DNA from: Mesorhizobium sp. B2-1-8
GTDB lineage: Bacteria > Pseudomonadota > Alphaproteobacteria > Rhizobiales > Rhizobiaceae
Length of the DNA: 64,000 bases
Assembly (NCBI RefSeq): GCF_006442545.2
Contig: NZ_CP083952.1
Coordinates: forward strand, 5,123,501-5,187,500
Direction: 5' to 3'
Position 1 is the first letter of the stretch. Each line of letters opens with the position of its first letter. Below are positions 8,687-17,099 of the stretch, in pieces. The notes below the pieces were generated by a model. The model was not told where the DNA came from. It searched no databases and saw nothing but the letters and a program-made list of their open reading frames with translations. Position numbers and translations under genes: made by a program.

Positions 8687-10216
8687 TCAGCTCGTGAGCC
8701 GGCCTTCAAGTCGGGGCGAGATCATGCCTGTCTCGACGATCGGAAGCACGAAAGCCTGCGCCACCAAAGCTTGGCAGATCTGCTTCTTGAGCAAAGGGCC
8801 CACCGAGCGCTCTCGTATAAGCCTAGCCAAAGCTGAGATAAGTTCCTTCCGAACGACTAAATGAGTAGCCGTTCTAAAAATGATAGAAAAAGGAAATATT
8901 TTTAAGTAATTAAACAATACTTCTCGCAAGTACCGATCGATGATCATCTCCCTAACACGGCCATTGGAGAAACTCTGGTCGACGAGGACTTCCAACTGTC
9001 CGACATCGCCTCGATCGGAACGAACGACGGCAATGAAAGACCTGATATCTGGACCAAGATCGATCTGCGGAATGGCCCCGGGAATTCGGACAATCCGCGA
9101 GGCCACACTTCCAACAACGCCGATGCTGTCGGACGCATTAGCGGTAGCGGCGAGACGTTCTGTATGGTCCAGCACTTCGGTCACGAAAGAAGGCCCACAG
9201 CGGGCAATCGTGCCAATTCTCTGTATGAACTCTTGAAGGTGAGGTTTCAGTGTAGGCCAGCAGCCTTCCCAATTGGGTCTGAAGTCGCCTAATCCGATGG
9301 GAATGGCGTCGAACAAAGCCGCTGCGATATCAGAAGCTGACAAGGGCTCGGCAGGAAGAGCTTGCATCCCCCTCAGGATGCCCTGAGTTGAGTGCTTGCG
9401 TGCGACTGCAAGACCCGCCAGCCAACTGGCAAAGCGATATGCCGCAGCGGGGAACTCTGCAGGCGATACGCCGTCGGCATACATGGGATGGGGTCTGGGA
9501 ACTCGGGGATCGGGGCCGTGCCCACGGGCGATGACGATGAGACCATCTCGAAACTCCTGCTCGTAGAAGGTACTGAGCGAGGATTCTGTTTGTCGGTAAA
9601 AGGCCACGAAGTCTTCAACGCCCCTGGAGCGGGCGCCAGACCGGATGACACGTTGCCAGAGATCCCAGTCTGCGCAGCCCATCAACGTTTCATCAAAACC
9701 GCCAAGCTCGTGAAAGGTCGAGTTTTTCAAAATGCATGCGTGGACCATAAACGTGGCCGTTGATGCAAGGCGATGGAATAAGTCGCCCCCGGGAAGGTGC
9801 ACCTGCGACGGATCCTGGCTGTGGTCCCCGCACACGCGAAGGCCTAAGGCGTGCACAAGGTGCACATCCTGGCCGGCAGCGCGCAATAGCGAGCCAAGGG
9901 CATTAGGAGCAAGCCAGTCGTCGCTGTCGAGAAAAAGCAGCCAATCTGCCTTTGCTTTTGCCGCTCCCGTGTTTCTGGCCGAAGCAGCACCTTGCTGCGT
10001 CTGCAACCAGACCGAAATTCTGGCGTCTTGGGACGCGAGATTCTGAAGCACGGCGGGTGTTTCATCGGTAGACCCATCGTCAACGAGAATGGCTTCCCAG
10101 TCGGCGACGGATTGCGCCTTAAGTGAGGCCACCGCTTCGAGGATTAGCATGGGTTGATTGTGGACGGGGATGACTATGGAAACCTGCGGCATAGTGGTCC
10201 TGTCCAAAGGCATCCA
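8687..10216 (-). CDS. family 2 glycosyltransferase, extended C-terminus
   Basis: From the ATG at 10216 the protein has 509 aa and starts MPLDRTTMPQVSIVIPVHNQ, the first strand of a GT-A domain. WEAILVDDGSTDETPAV, ADWLLFLDSDDWLAPNAL (DSD nucleotide-sugar motif) and LMGCADWDLWQRVI follow in the usual order. The last ~250 residues are an additional domain without recognised motif. A TTG at 10315 would add 33 basic residues and is the main alternative start. The gene converges on the deacetylase gene and closes the left half of the polysaccharide cluster. Confidence 0.85.
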   Translation of the reverse strand, partial: WMPLDRTTMPQVSIVIPVHNQPMLILEAVASLKAQSVADWEAILVDDGSTDETPAVLQNLASQDARISVWLQTQQGAASARNTGAAKAKADWLLFLDSDDWLAPNALGSLLRAAGQDVHLVHALGLRVCGDHSQDPSQVHLPGGDLFHRLASTATFMVHACILKNSTFHELGGFDETLMGCADWDLWQRVIRSGARSRGVEDFVAFYRQTESSLSTFYEQEFRDGLIVIARGHGPDPRVPRPHPMYADGVSPAEFPAAAYRFASWLAGLAVARKHSTQGILRGMQALPAEPLSASDIAAALFDAIPIGLGDFRPNWEGCWPTLKPHLQEFIQRIGTIARCGPSFVTEVLDHTERLAATANASDSIGVVGSVASRIVRIPGAIPQIDLGPDIRSFIAVVRSDRGDVGQLEVLVDQSFSNGRVREMIIDRYLREVLFNYLKIFPFSIIFRTATHLVVRKELISALARLIRERSVGPLLKKQICQALVAQAFVLPIVETGMISPRLEGRLTS

Positions 10217-10779
10217 GGTGCTTCGTGACCTTTCGAGGATCGCGAACAGGATGGTGCGCGCCTTCGCGGCGGCAACCAGGCGGTAGAATGTTAACTTTTT
10301 CTGGGGGCGGTTCAAGATGGAAAAAGGCAGCCGACACCGTCAGCTTCCGCAGCAACGACCTGCTTCAGCAGGCCCGGTAGGGAGAGTGCGCCGTCAATCG
10401 ATCGCTTCAGAATTTAAGGGCGACCGAGCCTAAACAACCAGATGGTTAGCCGCGTCGTTGACGCGGTGGTGCAGACAGTGTTCCTGGCCGGCGCCGATCC
10501 GGCCATTTTCCCAACAACGGCGTTGCATCGTTGTCAATTGCCGAAGTGCCTTTTATTGGGATCAGTGACGGCTCTTCAATCTTCCGCTTGAGGGGCGGCC
10601 CGGCTGCCGCAGGGGGTCTTTGGGGGACCACGGCAGCCGGGCCATGCCGGAGTTCCTCCCGGCCCCCTATCCCGAATGCCACGTTAAGCATGGCAAGGCG
10701 GGTCCACCCGGCGAATACACGGAACATCAGAGCTTTCTAACGGTTCTGCTTTGTAGATTTCCAAGGTGGAGCGACGACC
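10217..10779. other. intergenic with strong hairpin
   Basis: No coding frame is supported. It holds the GC-rich structure at 10597-10643 and the ribosome site of the small gene starting at 10780. Confidence 0.5.
10597..10643 (+). ncRNA. long perfect hairpin, possible sRNA or terminator
   Basis: Arms 10597-10609 (GGCCCGGCTGCCG) and 10631-10643 (CGGCAGCCGGGCC) pair perfectly over 13 bp. Inside the 21-nt loop GGTC (10615-10618) can pair with GACC (10626-10629), giving a second short stem. No T-tract follows on either strand, so simple intrinsic termination is not obvious. It could be the core of a small RNA, a recombination site or a mobile-element end. Confidence 0.35.
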
Positions 10780-10905
10780 GTGTCAGCGTTTGAATTCGTC
10801 TACTTTTCTGGTTTGATGGCGAGTGATCTCTTAGGCGGCGTTGTCTCGTTGTTGGCTTGCTGTCTGCTCTACAACGTCATCGCGGAGGATCGTCCGAACC
10901 GGTAG
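10780..10905 (+). CDS. small membrane protein, 41 aa
   Basis: A GTG at 10780 with AAGGTGGAG placed 5-8 nt upstream opens 41 codons ending at TAG (10903-10905). The peptide, starting SAFEFVYFSGLMASDLLGG, has one long hydrophobic stretch (about residues 16-33, VVSLLACCLLYNVI) and a charged tail AEDRPNR. It resembles short single-pass membrane peptides such as KdpF-type subunits in size only; no family is recognised. Confidence 0.45.
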   Translation: MSAFEFVYFSGLMASDLLGGVVSLLACCLLYNVIAEDRPNR

Positions 10906-11254
10906 GCGCGGGAGCCGAACGCTTGGCGCTCCTGGCTCCGCTTTTCATGCCACCGTGCGGGAACCCGTTATTCTTAGACTGGTTCGAAGGGCGGCAGCTC
11001 CCACGCTGCTGGTCAGGCCCCCAAGACTTGGCCGGGCCTGGTTCGCCGCCAGTGAGGTGGGCCCACAGCAATTGTCCAAATCCGCGTGGAGCCAGCTGCA
11101 GAAAGTTTTATCTCTCCCGGCTGGGAACAGCCGGACGCGCGGCAAGTTCGGGCGAACGCAGCCATAGTCCCTTTGCTGCTGGCCACGCGGGCAGCTTGGC
11201 CGGCCCGCGCCTTCTGGGGCGCGGGCCACGCCTGTCGACGGATCTTCCGCACTG
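10906..11254. other. no gene seen, ends at IS left terminus
   Basis: GC-rich sequence with overlapping frames on both strands, none with a ribosome site or recognisable product. The right edge coincides with the inferred left inverted repeat of the IS5-like element. Confidence 0.4.
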
Positions 11255-12817
11255 GGCGCCAGTCGTCGGTGAACTATCCGCAAGGCTTTGATCTGGTTTC
11301 CTAATCGGCGAGGAATGCGGGAATAGCGTTGCAACATTTGCGGTGTCTGGTTGCCGTTTTCTTGCAATTCGATTTGACGATTCCCTTGTGCGCCGATGCG
11401 TGATTCACTCGTTTTGGCGGGCGAATCGAGGGGACGGCGAATGTCCAGGCCACGCGAGAAGCGCGAGACGGGAGAGCAGGACCTGTTCCGCTCCAGGCTC
11501 GATCAGATCATCAACATGAAGCACGAGTTGGTGCGGCTGGCGCAGGCGATCGACTGGCCGGTGCTGGAGGAGCGTTTCGGCGCGGTCTATTCGGACGGTC
11601 CTGGCATGCCGCCCTTGCCGACGCGACTGATGGCGGGCCTTGCGATCCTGAAGCACACTTTCGACTTGTCGGACGAGGAGCTGTGCGCCCGCTGGGTGGA
11701 GAACCCCTACTTCCAGTATCTGTGCGGTGAAGAGTTCTTCCGCCACGAGCTCTCCTTCGAGCGCTCATCGATGACGCGCTGGCGCCAGCGCATGGGCGAG
11801 GAGCCGATCACGGCGCTCCTGCAAGAAAGCCTGGCGGTGGCGGTCAAGAGCGGAGCGATGAAGCCGGCCGATACGCGCCGGGTGATCGTCGACACGACCG
11901 TGCAGCCGAAGAACGTGATGTTCCCCACCGACGCCAAGCTCGTCAATCGGGCGCGCGAGCGGCTGGTGCGGCTGGCCAAGAAGGCGGGGCTCGATTTGCG
12001 CCAGACCTACGTGCGGGTCGGCAAGCTGGCGCTGATCAAGCACCAGCGCTACGCGCACGCCAAGCAGTTCAAGCGGGCCAACAAGGCGCTGCGCAAGCTC
12101 AAGACCTATCTCGGCCGCACCATTCGCGACATCTCCCGCCGGATCACCGGCCAAACGGACCTCGAGGCGAGCTTCAAGTGGCCGCTCTACCAGGCCTCGG
12201 CGGTTCTGGAGCAACGTCAGCGCCAGCGCGGCCGCAAAATCTACAGCCTGCACGCCCATGAGGTCGAGTGCATCGGCAAGGGCAAGGCGCATGCCCCTTA
12301 CGAGTTCGGCGTCAAGGTCTCGATCGCCACGACGCTCGAACGCTCGAAGGGCGGCCAGTTCGCCCTGCACGCTAAGGCACTGCCCGGCAATCCCTATGAC
12401 GGCCATACGCTCGCGACCGTTATCCCCGACATGGAAAAGACCATCGGCAACGAAATCGGCCGCATCCTCGCCGACGCCGGATATCGCGGCCACAACGCAC
12501 CTGAAAGCCACAAGCTCAGGGTCTTCACCGCCGGCCAGAAGCGCCGCGTCACACCTGCCATCAAGCGTCAGATGCGCAGGCGATCGGCAGTCGAACCCGT
12601 CATCGGCCACATCAAGGCCGAGCACCGCATGGGCCGCAACTACCTCGCCGGCGAACAGGGCGACGCCATCAACGCCATCCTCGCCGCCGCCGGCTACAAC
12701 TTCTCGCTCCTGATCAAATGGTTCAGGCTGCTTTTGTGGCTTCTCATCACAGCACTCCAAAGCCGCCCCAGATCCAGCGCAGCCTGACCCACTTCATTGT
12801 TCACGGACGACGGCGCC
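11255..12817 (+). mobile_element. IS5-like insertion sequence, apparently intact
   Basis: The transposase gene is flanked by imperfect inverted repeats. The left end (from 11255) reads GGCGCCAGTCGTCGGTGAAC and the right end read on the minus strand from 12817 reads GGCGCCGTCGTCCGTGAAC; they agree at about 18 positions with one gap and one mismatch. The exact outer limits are uncertain by a few bases because GGCGCC is itself palindromic. The element is about 1.56 kb, usual for a single-gene IS5/IS1182-type element, and has landed between the polysaccharide cluster and small genes. Confidence 0.65.
11441..12787 (+). CDS. IS5-type DDE transposase
   Basis: From the ATG at 11441 (GAGGGGAC ribosome site) the protein is 448 aa, starting MSRPREKRETGEQDLFRSRL. 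The N-terminal DUF772-like domain contains LSDEELCARWVENPYFQYLC. RRVIVDTTVQPKNVMFPTDA (about residues 147-166) supplies the first Asp, ILADAGYRGH the second, and MRRRSAVEPVIGHIKAEHRM the Glu of the catalytic triad. No frameshift or stop is seen, so the enzyme is probably functional. Confidence 0.9.
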   Translation: MSRPREKRETGEQDLFRSRLDQIINMKHELVRLAQAIDWPVLEERFGAVYSDGPGMPPLPTRLMAGLAILKHTFDLSDEELCARWVENPYFQYLCGEEFFRHELSFERSSMTRWRQRMGEEPITALLQESLAVAVKSGAMKPADTRRVIVDTTVQPKNVMFPTDAKLVNRARERLVRLAKKAGLDLRQTYVRVGKLALIKHQRYAHAKQFKRANKALRKLKTYLGRTIRDISRRITGQTDLEASFKWPLYQASAVLEQRQRQRGRKIYSLHAHEVECIGKGKAHAPYEFGVKVSIATTLERSKGGQFALHAKALPGNPYDGHTLATVIPDMEKTIGNEIGRILADAGYRGHNAPESHKLRVFTAGQKRRVTPAIKRQMRRRSAVEPVIGHIKAEHRMGRNYLAGEQGDAINAILAAAGYNFSLLIKWFRLLLWLLITALQSRPRSSAA

Positions 12818-13022
12818 ACGGGTGATCGGCAGACTGGGGCGTCGCATGCGAACCACTCTATTTGCATTTGTGCTGCTCTTTATTGCGAGCGGCTTCTGGC
12901 TGGCAGCCGAGCGGTGATGGCCGGCGGGTAGTGTCTCAGTTTGAATTGCGAAAACGCCTATTCTGTTTGATCGAGGTGCGCAAACGCCTATAATTGCTTA
13001 GAGGAAAGCATGGAGGCCACTC

Positions 13023-13217
13023 ATGTCGGTGTGCGCCCGCGAACTGTTCGATAGCTACGTCGCGAACAGCCTCAACCATCCGGACCTCAAAGGGGTCGGG
13101 GTTGGAACCCATGTGTTCAGTCTTACCTGTTTGGCAAGCGAGGCTCACATCCCAATGGCGGAGGTCATCGCAGAAGTCGGCCCGATTGCTGCTGCGCTTA
13201 CAAAGCGGATCATCTAA
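13023..13217 (+). CDS. small hypothetical protein
   Basis: A 64-aa protein starting MSVCARELFDSYVANSLNHP, with GGAGG 6 nt before the ATG. The C-terminal half (AHIPMAEVIAEVGPIAAALT) is helical and hydrophobic but too short for a clear membrane segment. I do not recognise the family. Its 3' end runs into a decayed small gene on the opposite strand, part of a zone of tiny rhizobial genes. Confidence 0.5.
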   Translation: MSVCARELFDSYVANSLNHPDLKGVGVGTHVFSLTCLASEAHIPMAEVIAEVGPIAAALTKRII

Positions 13218-13250
13218 ACGATGCCGGACAGCGCGGGAGGTTGGAAGCGC

Positions 13251-13388
13251 ATTTCTAGTGATCCAATCCACCAAGGCAGCGTCAACTCGCTCGCGCTCGG
13301 TAAACTCGTAGACCAAGCTCTGAGCGAGACCGCGCCATTCAGGATCCGGCGTCTTCGTTTGGAGAATGTCGGCATCGAACCCGGACAC
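13251..13388 (-). pseudogene. degenerate member of a small WIxR-tail family
   Basis: Minus-strand codons give MSGFDADILQ followed by WRGLAQSLVYEFTERERVDA and ALVDWITR. The pattern FDxxI...W...A..L...FT......L..WI.R matches the genes at 25204-25398 and 33596-33904. Compared with these, about a dozen residues are missing in the middle, and the frame reads through where the others stop. It is therefore probably a relic. Confidence 0.5.
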
Positions 13389-13403
13389 GCGGTGCGGCGT
13401 AGC

Positions 13404-13604
13404 TCAGCCTTGCGAATTGCCTGTGCAAACAATCTCCGGCTTCAAGGGGCCGTGAAACATGTTGTCGTGCCAAACGAGCTGTCTGAGGTCGCGCATGTCC
13501 ACCGGCTGGCGACACACTGGGCATTGGTATAGATTCTCCGACCGATAAGCCGCACCCCCGTAGTGGTGGTTCGGCGGTGCCCCAAGCTCCGAAAGCTTCG
13601 TCAT
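13404..13604 (-). CDS. small C2H2 zinc-finger-like protein
   Basis: This 66-aa protein (ATG at 13604) starts MTKLSELGAPPNHHYGG and contains CPVC followed by RQPVDMRDLRQLVWH and DNMFH, giving C-x2-C-x14-H-x4-H. Paralogs with the same spacing are at 15734-15970 and 28900-29094, and damaged ones at 13715-13924 and 32624-32743. The four ligands suggest a structural zinc site. The spacing differs from the x9 linker I associate with Ros/MucR fingers. DNA, RNA or protein binding is unproven. A GGAAC-N16-TGTT promoter ends 9 nt before the ATG. Confidence 0.7.
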   Translation of the reverse strand: MTKLSELGAPPNHHYGGAAYRSENLYQCPVCRQPVDMRDLRQLVWHDNMFHGPLKPEIVCTGNSQG

Positions 13605-13613
13605 AACCAATCG

Positions 13614-13638
13614 AACATTCAACATAGCTAAATGTTCC
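13614..13638 (-). promoter_or_regulatory. EcfG-type promoter of zinc-finger-like gene
   Basis: On the minus strand GGAAC (13634-13638), 16 nt, TGTT (13614-13617). Nine nucleotides separate the -10 from the ATG at 13604, so the transcript should begin at or very near the start codon. Confidence 0.6.
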
Positions 13639-13714
13639 CGAAAGGCTGCTCCCGGTCTAAATGCTGTTCCCATATCTGTTGGACTGGTCCGCTGCCCAAA
13701 GGCGGAGGGCCTTT

Positions 13715-13924
13715 CTATTTCTGGCGGGGAAACACGGGGACCTTGGCTGTCGTCTCTTGCTCCAACGGTTCATGGTTCGGTTGTTTGTGCCACATCACCT
13801 GGCGCAGATCGCGCGTCGACCGCTTGGCCGCACGGGGGCAGTTGTAGAAATGATCGTCCTCGTGGCGAGTTCGAGCATGCAGCTTGCCGGCGGTCGGTGG
13901 CCCAAGGTCGGATGGCTTCGTCAA
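13715..13924 (-). pseudogene. degenerate zinc-finger-like paralog
   Basis: From a TTG at 13924 the frame reads TKPSDLGPPTAGKLHA, then DDHFYNCPRAAKRSTRDLRQ and VMWHKQPNHEPLE. The layout is that of the 13404-13604 protein, but the second cysteine is lost and the finger is one residue shorter. The ATG has become TTG, and no GGAAC element lies upstream, unlike three intact or near-intact paralogs. Loss of ligand, start and promoter together argue for a dead copy. Confidence 0.6.
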
Positions 13925-13977
13925 TTCCAAGAGGTCTGGACGCTCAGGCCCGGCCAAGCTGTACTCGTACAGCCGTG

Positions 13978-14390
13978 ACGGCCGTGCAGAACTGGCCATG
14001 GTGCTGGATTTCCTCTGTCCCGATGACGAATTGATCGTAGCCCGTTTGATCGGCTCGGCCGGATACTCGGGACGTGCTCAATCTTATCCACGAATGCGAA
14101 CAGAAGGGTGCAGTCGTCACGGTGCTTGACCCACATGTTTCAACACGAGGCAAAATGGGCCGCATTGTGCTAACGGTGCTCGGAAGGTCGCGCAAATGGA
14201 ACGCGGGTTTATCAAGGAGCGCCAGCGCGAAGGCATCGAAAAGGCCAAACGGGATGGTGCTTATGCGGGGGCAAGCAGCGGCTCGACCCACGACCGGATT
14301 ATTCAAATGCACTCCGAGGGAAACGTCCCTCGGAAATCGCGAATGCGGTCGGCTGCTTAAGAATGCAGGTCCACCGCAGTCTTGAGGCTG
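13978..14390 (+). pseudogene. serine recombinase (resolvase) remnant
   Basis: Three frames in succession match a Tn3-type resolvase: DGRAELAMVLDFLCPDDELI, then VLNLIHECEQKGAVVTVLDP and GKMGRIVLTVLGRSRKW, then MERGFIKERQREGIEKAKRD with AGASSGSTHDRIIQMHSEGN. The catalytic serine region at the N-terminus is absent and at least two frameshifts interrupt it. It shows that a Tn3-like or genomic-island module once lay here. Confidence 0.7.
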
Positions 14391-14712
14391 CCCTTTGATA
14401 CTCGTCGCTTCCGCTGCGACCGCACCCAACCCAAAAGACACCAAAATGACGCCCACAGGCTTCGCAGGACCTCGGCCCGCAATTCTGATCCTCCTGTTGT
14501 GGCCGTGACATTTCGAACGGGCCGTGCCCGCCCAAATGTGCTCATCGATGTCGCAACTAAGGCTCTCAGGCTCTTGAAGCCATAAATTGGCGAACTAAAT
14601 CCAGTGTGTCAGCCGCCGCCCAAGCCGGGGCTGGCGAACAAGTCGAGAAGGCGTTGAGGCTCGCTCAGCGGTTTTTTGGCGTCTTCTCGTTCCATGTTGC
14701 TCGAAGGAGGAT
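14391..14712. other. no gene seen upstream of hsp20
   Basis: No supported frame. The only functional element recognised is the GAAGGAGG ribosome site at about 14703-14710 for the hsp20 gene. Confidence 0.4.
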
Positions 14713-15242
14713 ATGGCTATGCGAACCGCTTTCGACTTACTCCCCTGTTCCGATCGAGCATCGGCTTCGATCGCATCGTCGACATGCTCGAGAATGCGAG
14801 CCGTGTCACGACGGTGGACAACTGGCCTCACTACGACATCGTGAAGACCAACGACGATGACTACCGCATCACCATGGCGGTGGCAGGCTTCACTGAGGAC
14901 GAGTTGGCCATCACCCAGGAGCCAAACATGCTCCTCGTGGCCGGACACAAGGCAGAAGACGACGCCGGCGACTACCTGTATCGGGGCATCGCCGGCCGTG
15001 CGTTCCAGCGCCGCTTTGAGTTGGCCGACCACGTCAAGATCGTCGGCGCCAATCTCGCCAACGGTCTGCTGACCATCAATGTGAGGCGCGAAATTCCCGA
15101 AGAGATGAAGCCGCGCCGGATCGAAATCGCCAGCAGCGGCCCCGCGCGGAAGGTCGAGACGACCAAGCAGATCGAGGCGGATAAAGCCGACGCTGGCAAG
15201 GTCGAGGCCGACAAGGCGAAGGCCAGCAAGCAGGCGGCCTGA
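14713..15242 (+). pseudogene. Hsp20 small heat-shock protein, frameshifted
   Basis: The natural start is the ATG at 14713 (or 14719) after a strong AAGGAGG site and gives MAMRTAFD, but after codon 8 a base is missing at 14737-14738. The rest continues in another frame as TPLFRSSIGFDRIVDMLENA with a complete alpha-crystallin domain (DIVKTNDDDYRITMAVAGFT to LLTINVRREIPEEMKPRRIE) and a Lys/Ala-rich tail. The downstream frame is open from a TTG at 14676, so some product is possible if translation starts there. Hsp20 proteins are cytoplasmic ATP-independent holdases. Confidence 0.8.
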
Positions 15243-15331
15243 ATAGTCGATGATCTCGCAACTCCGAGGGGCCGGGGGATCGTGCCTGGCCCCGCCGGAA
15301 CTGCACCTCTACGAGGAAAGGAGGAAACAAA

Positions 15332-15478
15332 ATGAGCGTACGTGATCTGATTCCATGGAGTCGCAATAACGGCAACCAGATGACCAGCCTTTATGGCGAT
15401 CGTGATACCTTCCTATCGCTGCATCGCGAAATGATGGCGCTCTCGATGTTGAGTCCTTTGGCTGTTTCGACCAGGTAG
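15332..15478 (+). pseudogene. second Hsp20, truncated after 34 codons
   Basis: An ATG at 15332 with AAAGGAGG upstream begins MSVRDLIPWSRNNGNQ and continues TSLYGDRDTFLSLHREM, the N-terminus of the other rhizobial Hsp20 class. At about 15434 homology stops and the sequence becomes the antisense of a DNA-ligase fragment. The frame then ends at TAG 15476. The gene probably followed the 14713 hsp20 in an operon before the rearrangement. Confidence 0.75.
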
Positions 15479-15650
15479 GGATCGCTTCGCCGTCCAGTCC
15501 ATCCAGTTGCGTGTGAAGATTCTTGGGCCGGCCGCGTCGATGACGACCCGATCGGCAGCCGTCGAACTTCACTTCGTGAATCCAATCGTCGCCCTCCGGC
15601 GGGGTCTCCACCAAGGTCGGCATCAGGGGCTTTATGAACGTCAGACGCAT
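15475..15650 (-). pseudogene. ATP-dependent DNA ligase (LigD-like) fragment
   Basis: Minus-strand codons from 15650 give LTFIKPLMPTLVETPPEGDD and WIHEVKFDGCRS, matching the ligase domain entry of LigD-type enzymes (usually WIHEIKFDGYR with the catalytic Lys). A little later LDGEAI, the next ligase motif, appears after an internal loss. Both ends are missing. No Ku or polymerase domain is nearby. The lysine of KFDG is present, but the fragment cannot fold as a ligase. Confidence 0.65.
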
Positions 15651-15700
15651 CCAGTGCACTCGCGGGTGGCAATTCAATTAGCGTGTGCTAAATTGGTTGC

Positions 15701-15725
15701 GGAACCCTAATTGCTGCGGGGTGTT
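15701..15725 (+). promoter_or_regulatory. EcfG-type promoter of zinc-finger-like gene
   Basis: GGAAC (15701-15705), 16-nt spacer, TGTT (15722-15725), then 8 nt to the ATG at 15734. Same architecture as the promoters at 13614-13638 and 28866-28890. Confidence 0.65.
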
Positions 15726-15733
15726 GATCCGCC

Positions 15734-15970
15734 ATGACGAGGCTATCCGAACTCGGCCCATCCATCATTGGCAGGCTTCACGGCCGCGTGGTCGCAAGCG
15801 AACAGGGCCATTTCTATAATTGCCAGGCATGTGGCCAGAAGGCCGATCAGCGCGACCTGCGGCAAGTCCTTTGGCACGAAGAGCCTGGCCACGAACCGTT
15901 GGAACCGGAGCCCGGTTTCAAGCTCCTGAAATTGCCAATTCCGGGACCACGCGAGAGGCGGCCGCGATGA
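15734..15970 (+). CDS. small C2H2 zinc-finger-like protein, extended tail
   Basis: A 78-aa protein starting MTRLSELGPSIIGRLHGR. The finger is CQAC, GQKADQRDLRQVLWH, EEPGH: C-x2-C-x14-H-x4-H, as in the paralogs at 13404-13604 and 28900-29094. A proline/arginine-rich tail (KLLKLPIPGPRERRPR) follows and is basic enough to contact nucleic acid, which is inference. No ribosome site is visible between the promoter-like element and the ATG, consistent with a leaderless message. Confidence 0.75.
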   Translation: MTRLSELGPSIIGRLHGRVVASEQGHFYNCQACGQKADQRDLRQVLWHEEPGHEPLEPEPGFKLLKLPIPGPRERRPR

Positions 15971-16064
15971 GAAGCGGCAACACGAACGAGATAATCAAAC
16001 TCGCGAGGTCATCCCCAGCGCGGGAGGGTAGCCGCTGACGGAAACCATTGGTCGGAGTCAAGAG

Positions 16065-16805
16065 ATGACATCCTTTGGTAGCACCACCTTCGAGGCCATG
16101 CTCGGCGATCCACCGTTCTACGCATTGTCGGACATTCACGGTCGCTACGACCTTCTACAACGCGCACTTGACTGGATCGCGAAGGACGGCGGCGAGGAAC
16201 CTGGCACGGTCGTCATCTTCGGCGGGGACTATATCGATTATGGCCCCGATAGCCGCAAGGTCCTTGACCGTCTACTAGCCGGGCCTAACAACGAGGAGAT
16301 CGTATGGAGGTTCCTCGCGGGAAACCACGAACAGTTGATGCTCCAAGCACTTGGAACCGACAACGCTAACCTGTGGCATTCCTGGATGAGAGACGGTGGC
16401 AAAACGACCTTTAGCAATTACGTTCTATCTGCTGAACCCAAACTTATCGTCGACGCGAAAGCGTTGGCCGAGCATCGACGATTTTTGATGCGGATGTTAC
16501 TCTGGGTCGAGGACAAGGGCCGCATTTTTGTTCATGCCGGCCTAAAAGATGTCGGTGCCGGTCACTACACCTTGGCTAGGCAAAGCGAGTTCGACATGTT
16601 GTGGATAAAGCCAAGGGATATGGACGCTGCATGGCCCAGCCATTTGAAGAAGTTGGTCGTTCACGGCCACACACCCTTCGATTGTGGTGTTCCGGGCAGA
16701 CGCGTCTGCATCGACGGCGGGGTCGGCCGGCGGGGAGGCGGATTGATCGTCGCAAAGTTCAACAACAAGCAGTTGGAACCAACGCATAGGGAGAGGTTTG
16801 CCTGA
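16065..16805 (+). CDS. PPP-type metallophosphatase
   Basis: The 246-aa cytoplasmic protein carries the calcineurin-like motifs in order: SDIHGRYDLL (about residues 23-32), FGGDYIDYGPDSR (about 52-64; usual GDxVDRG), LAGNHEQLM (about 89-97), FVHAG and VVHGHTPF near the C-terminus. These supply the two-metal site of PPP Ser/Thr phosphatases and symmetrical Ap4A hydrolase relatives. The tail ends CIDGGVGRRGGGLIVAKF as expected for the family. The substrate is unknown. It stands alone between small zinc-binding genes. Confidence 0.85.
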   Translation: MTSFGSTTFEAMLGDPPFYALSDIHGRYDLLQRALDWIAKDGGEEPGTVVIFGGDYIDYGPDSRKVLDRLLAGPNNEEIVWRFLAGNHEQLMLQALGTDNANLWHSWMRDGGKTTFSNYVLSAEPKLIVDAKALAEHRRFLMRMLLWVEDKGRIFVHAGLKDVGAGHYTLARQSEFDMLWIKPRDMDAAWPSHLKKLVVHGHTPFDCGVPGRRVCIDGGVGRRGGGLIVAKFNNKQLEPTHRERFA

Positions 16806-16915
16806 CGGTGTCGCGACCGGGCCCGAACTTCGTAGCGCAGGCGCGCCATGATTTACCTTGTGCCTGCGGCTTCCTCGCCCGATAGTCCCGGTAGGGACGC
16901 GGGCTGAAAGTGACC

Positions 16916-17080
16916 ATGGCCGGCGAGTATCTGGACCAGCTTTTGGAGTGCCCTTATTGCGGCACCATACGTCTTATGATCCCGAAAGACGCTCAGCCTT
17001 CAACTACGATTAGCTGCGCCGACTGCGGCGAGTACCTTGGTACATGGGATGAGTTACACAGCCGCGAAGCCGAGCGGTAG
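16916..17080 (+). CDS. small zinc-ribbon protein, 54 aa
   Basis: The peptide begins MAGEYLDQLLECPYCG and ends LGTWDELHSREAER. Two CxxC knuckles (CPYC at residues 12-15 and CADC in the second half) with 20-odd residues between form a treble-clef or ribbon zinc site. The ATG at 16916 is preceded by an in-frame GTG at 16910, and no strong ribosome site is seen. I recall similar unnamed proteins in rhizobia. It may bind nucleic acid or a protein partner; no direct evidence. Confidence 0.65.
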   Translation: MAGEYLDQLLECPYCGTIRLMIPKDAQPSTTISCADCGEYLGTWDELHSREAER

Positions 17081-17099
17081 GCGGCAGACGCCACAGCGC

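Noticed and set aside
11765..12760. 331-codon minus-strand frame antisense to the IS5-like transposase
   Set aside because: It mirrors the GC-rich codon usage of the transposase gene and has no homology or ribosome site.
12846..12917. 23-codon frame MRTTLFAFVLLFIASGFWLA
   Set aside because: Looks like a membrane helix, but it has no ribosome site or promoter and lies just after an IS end; too weak to call.
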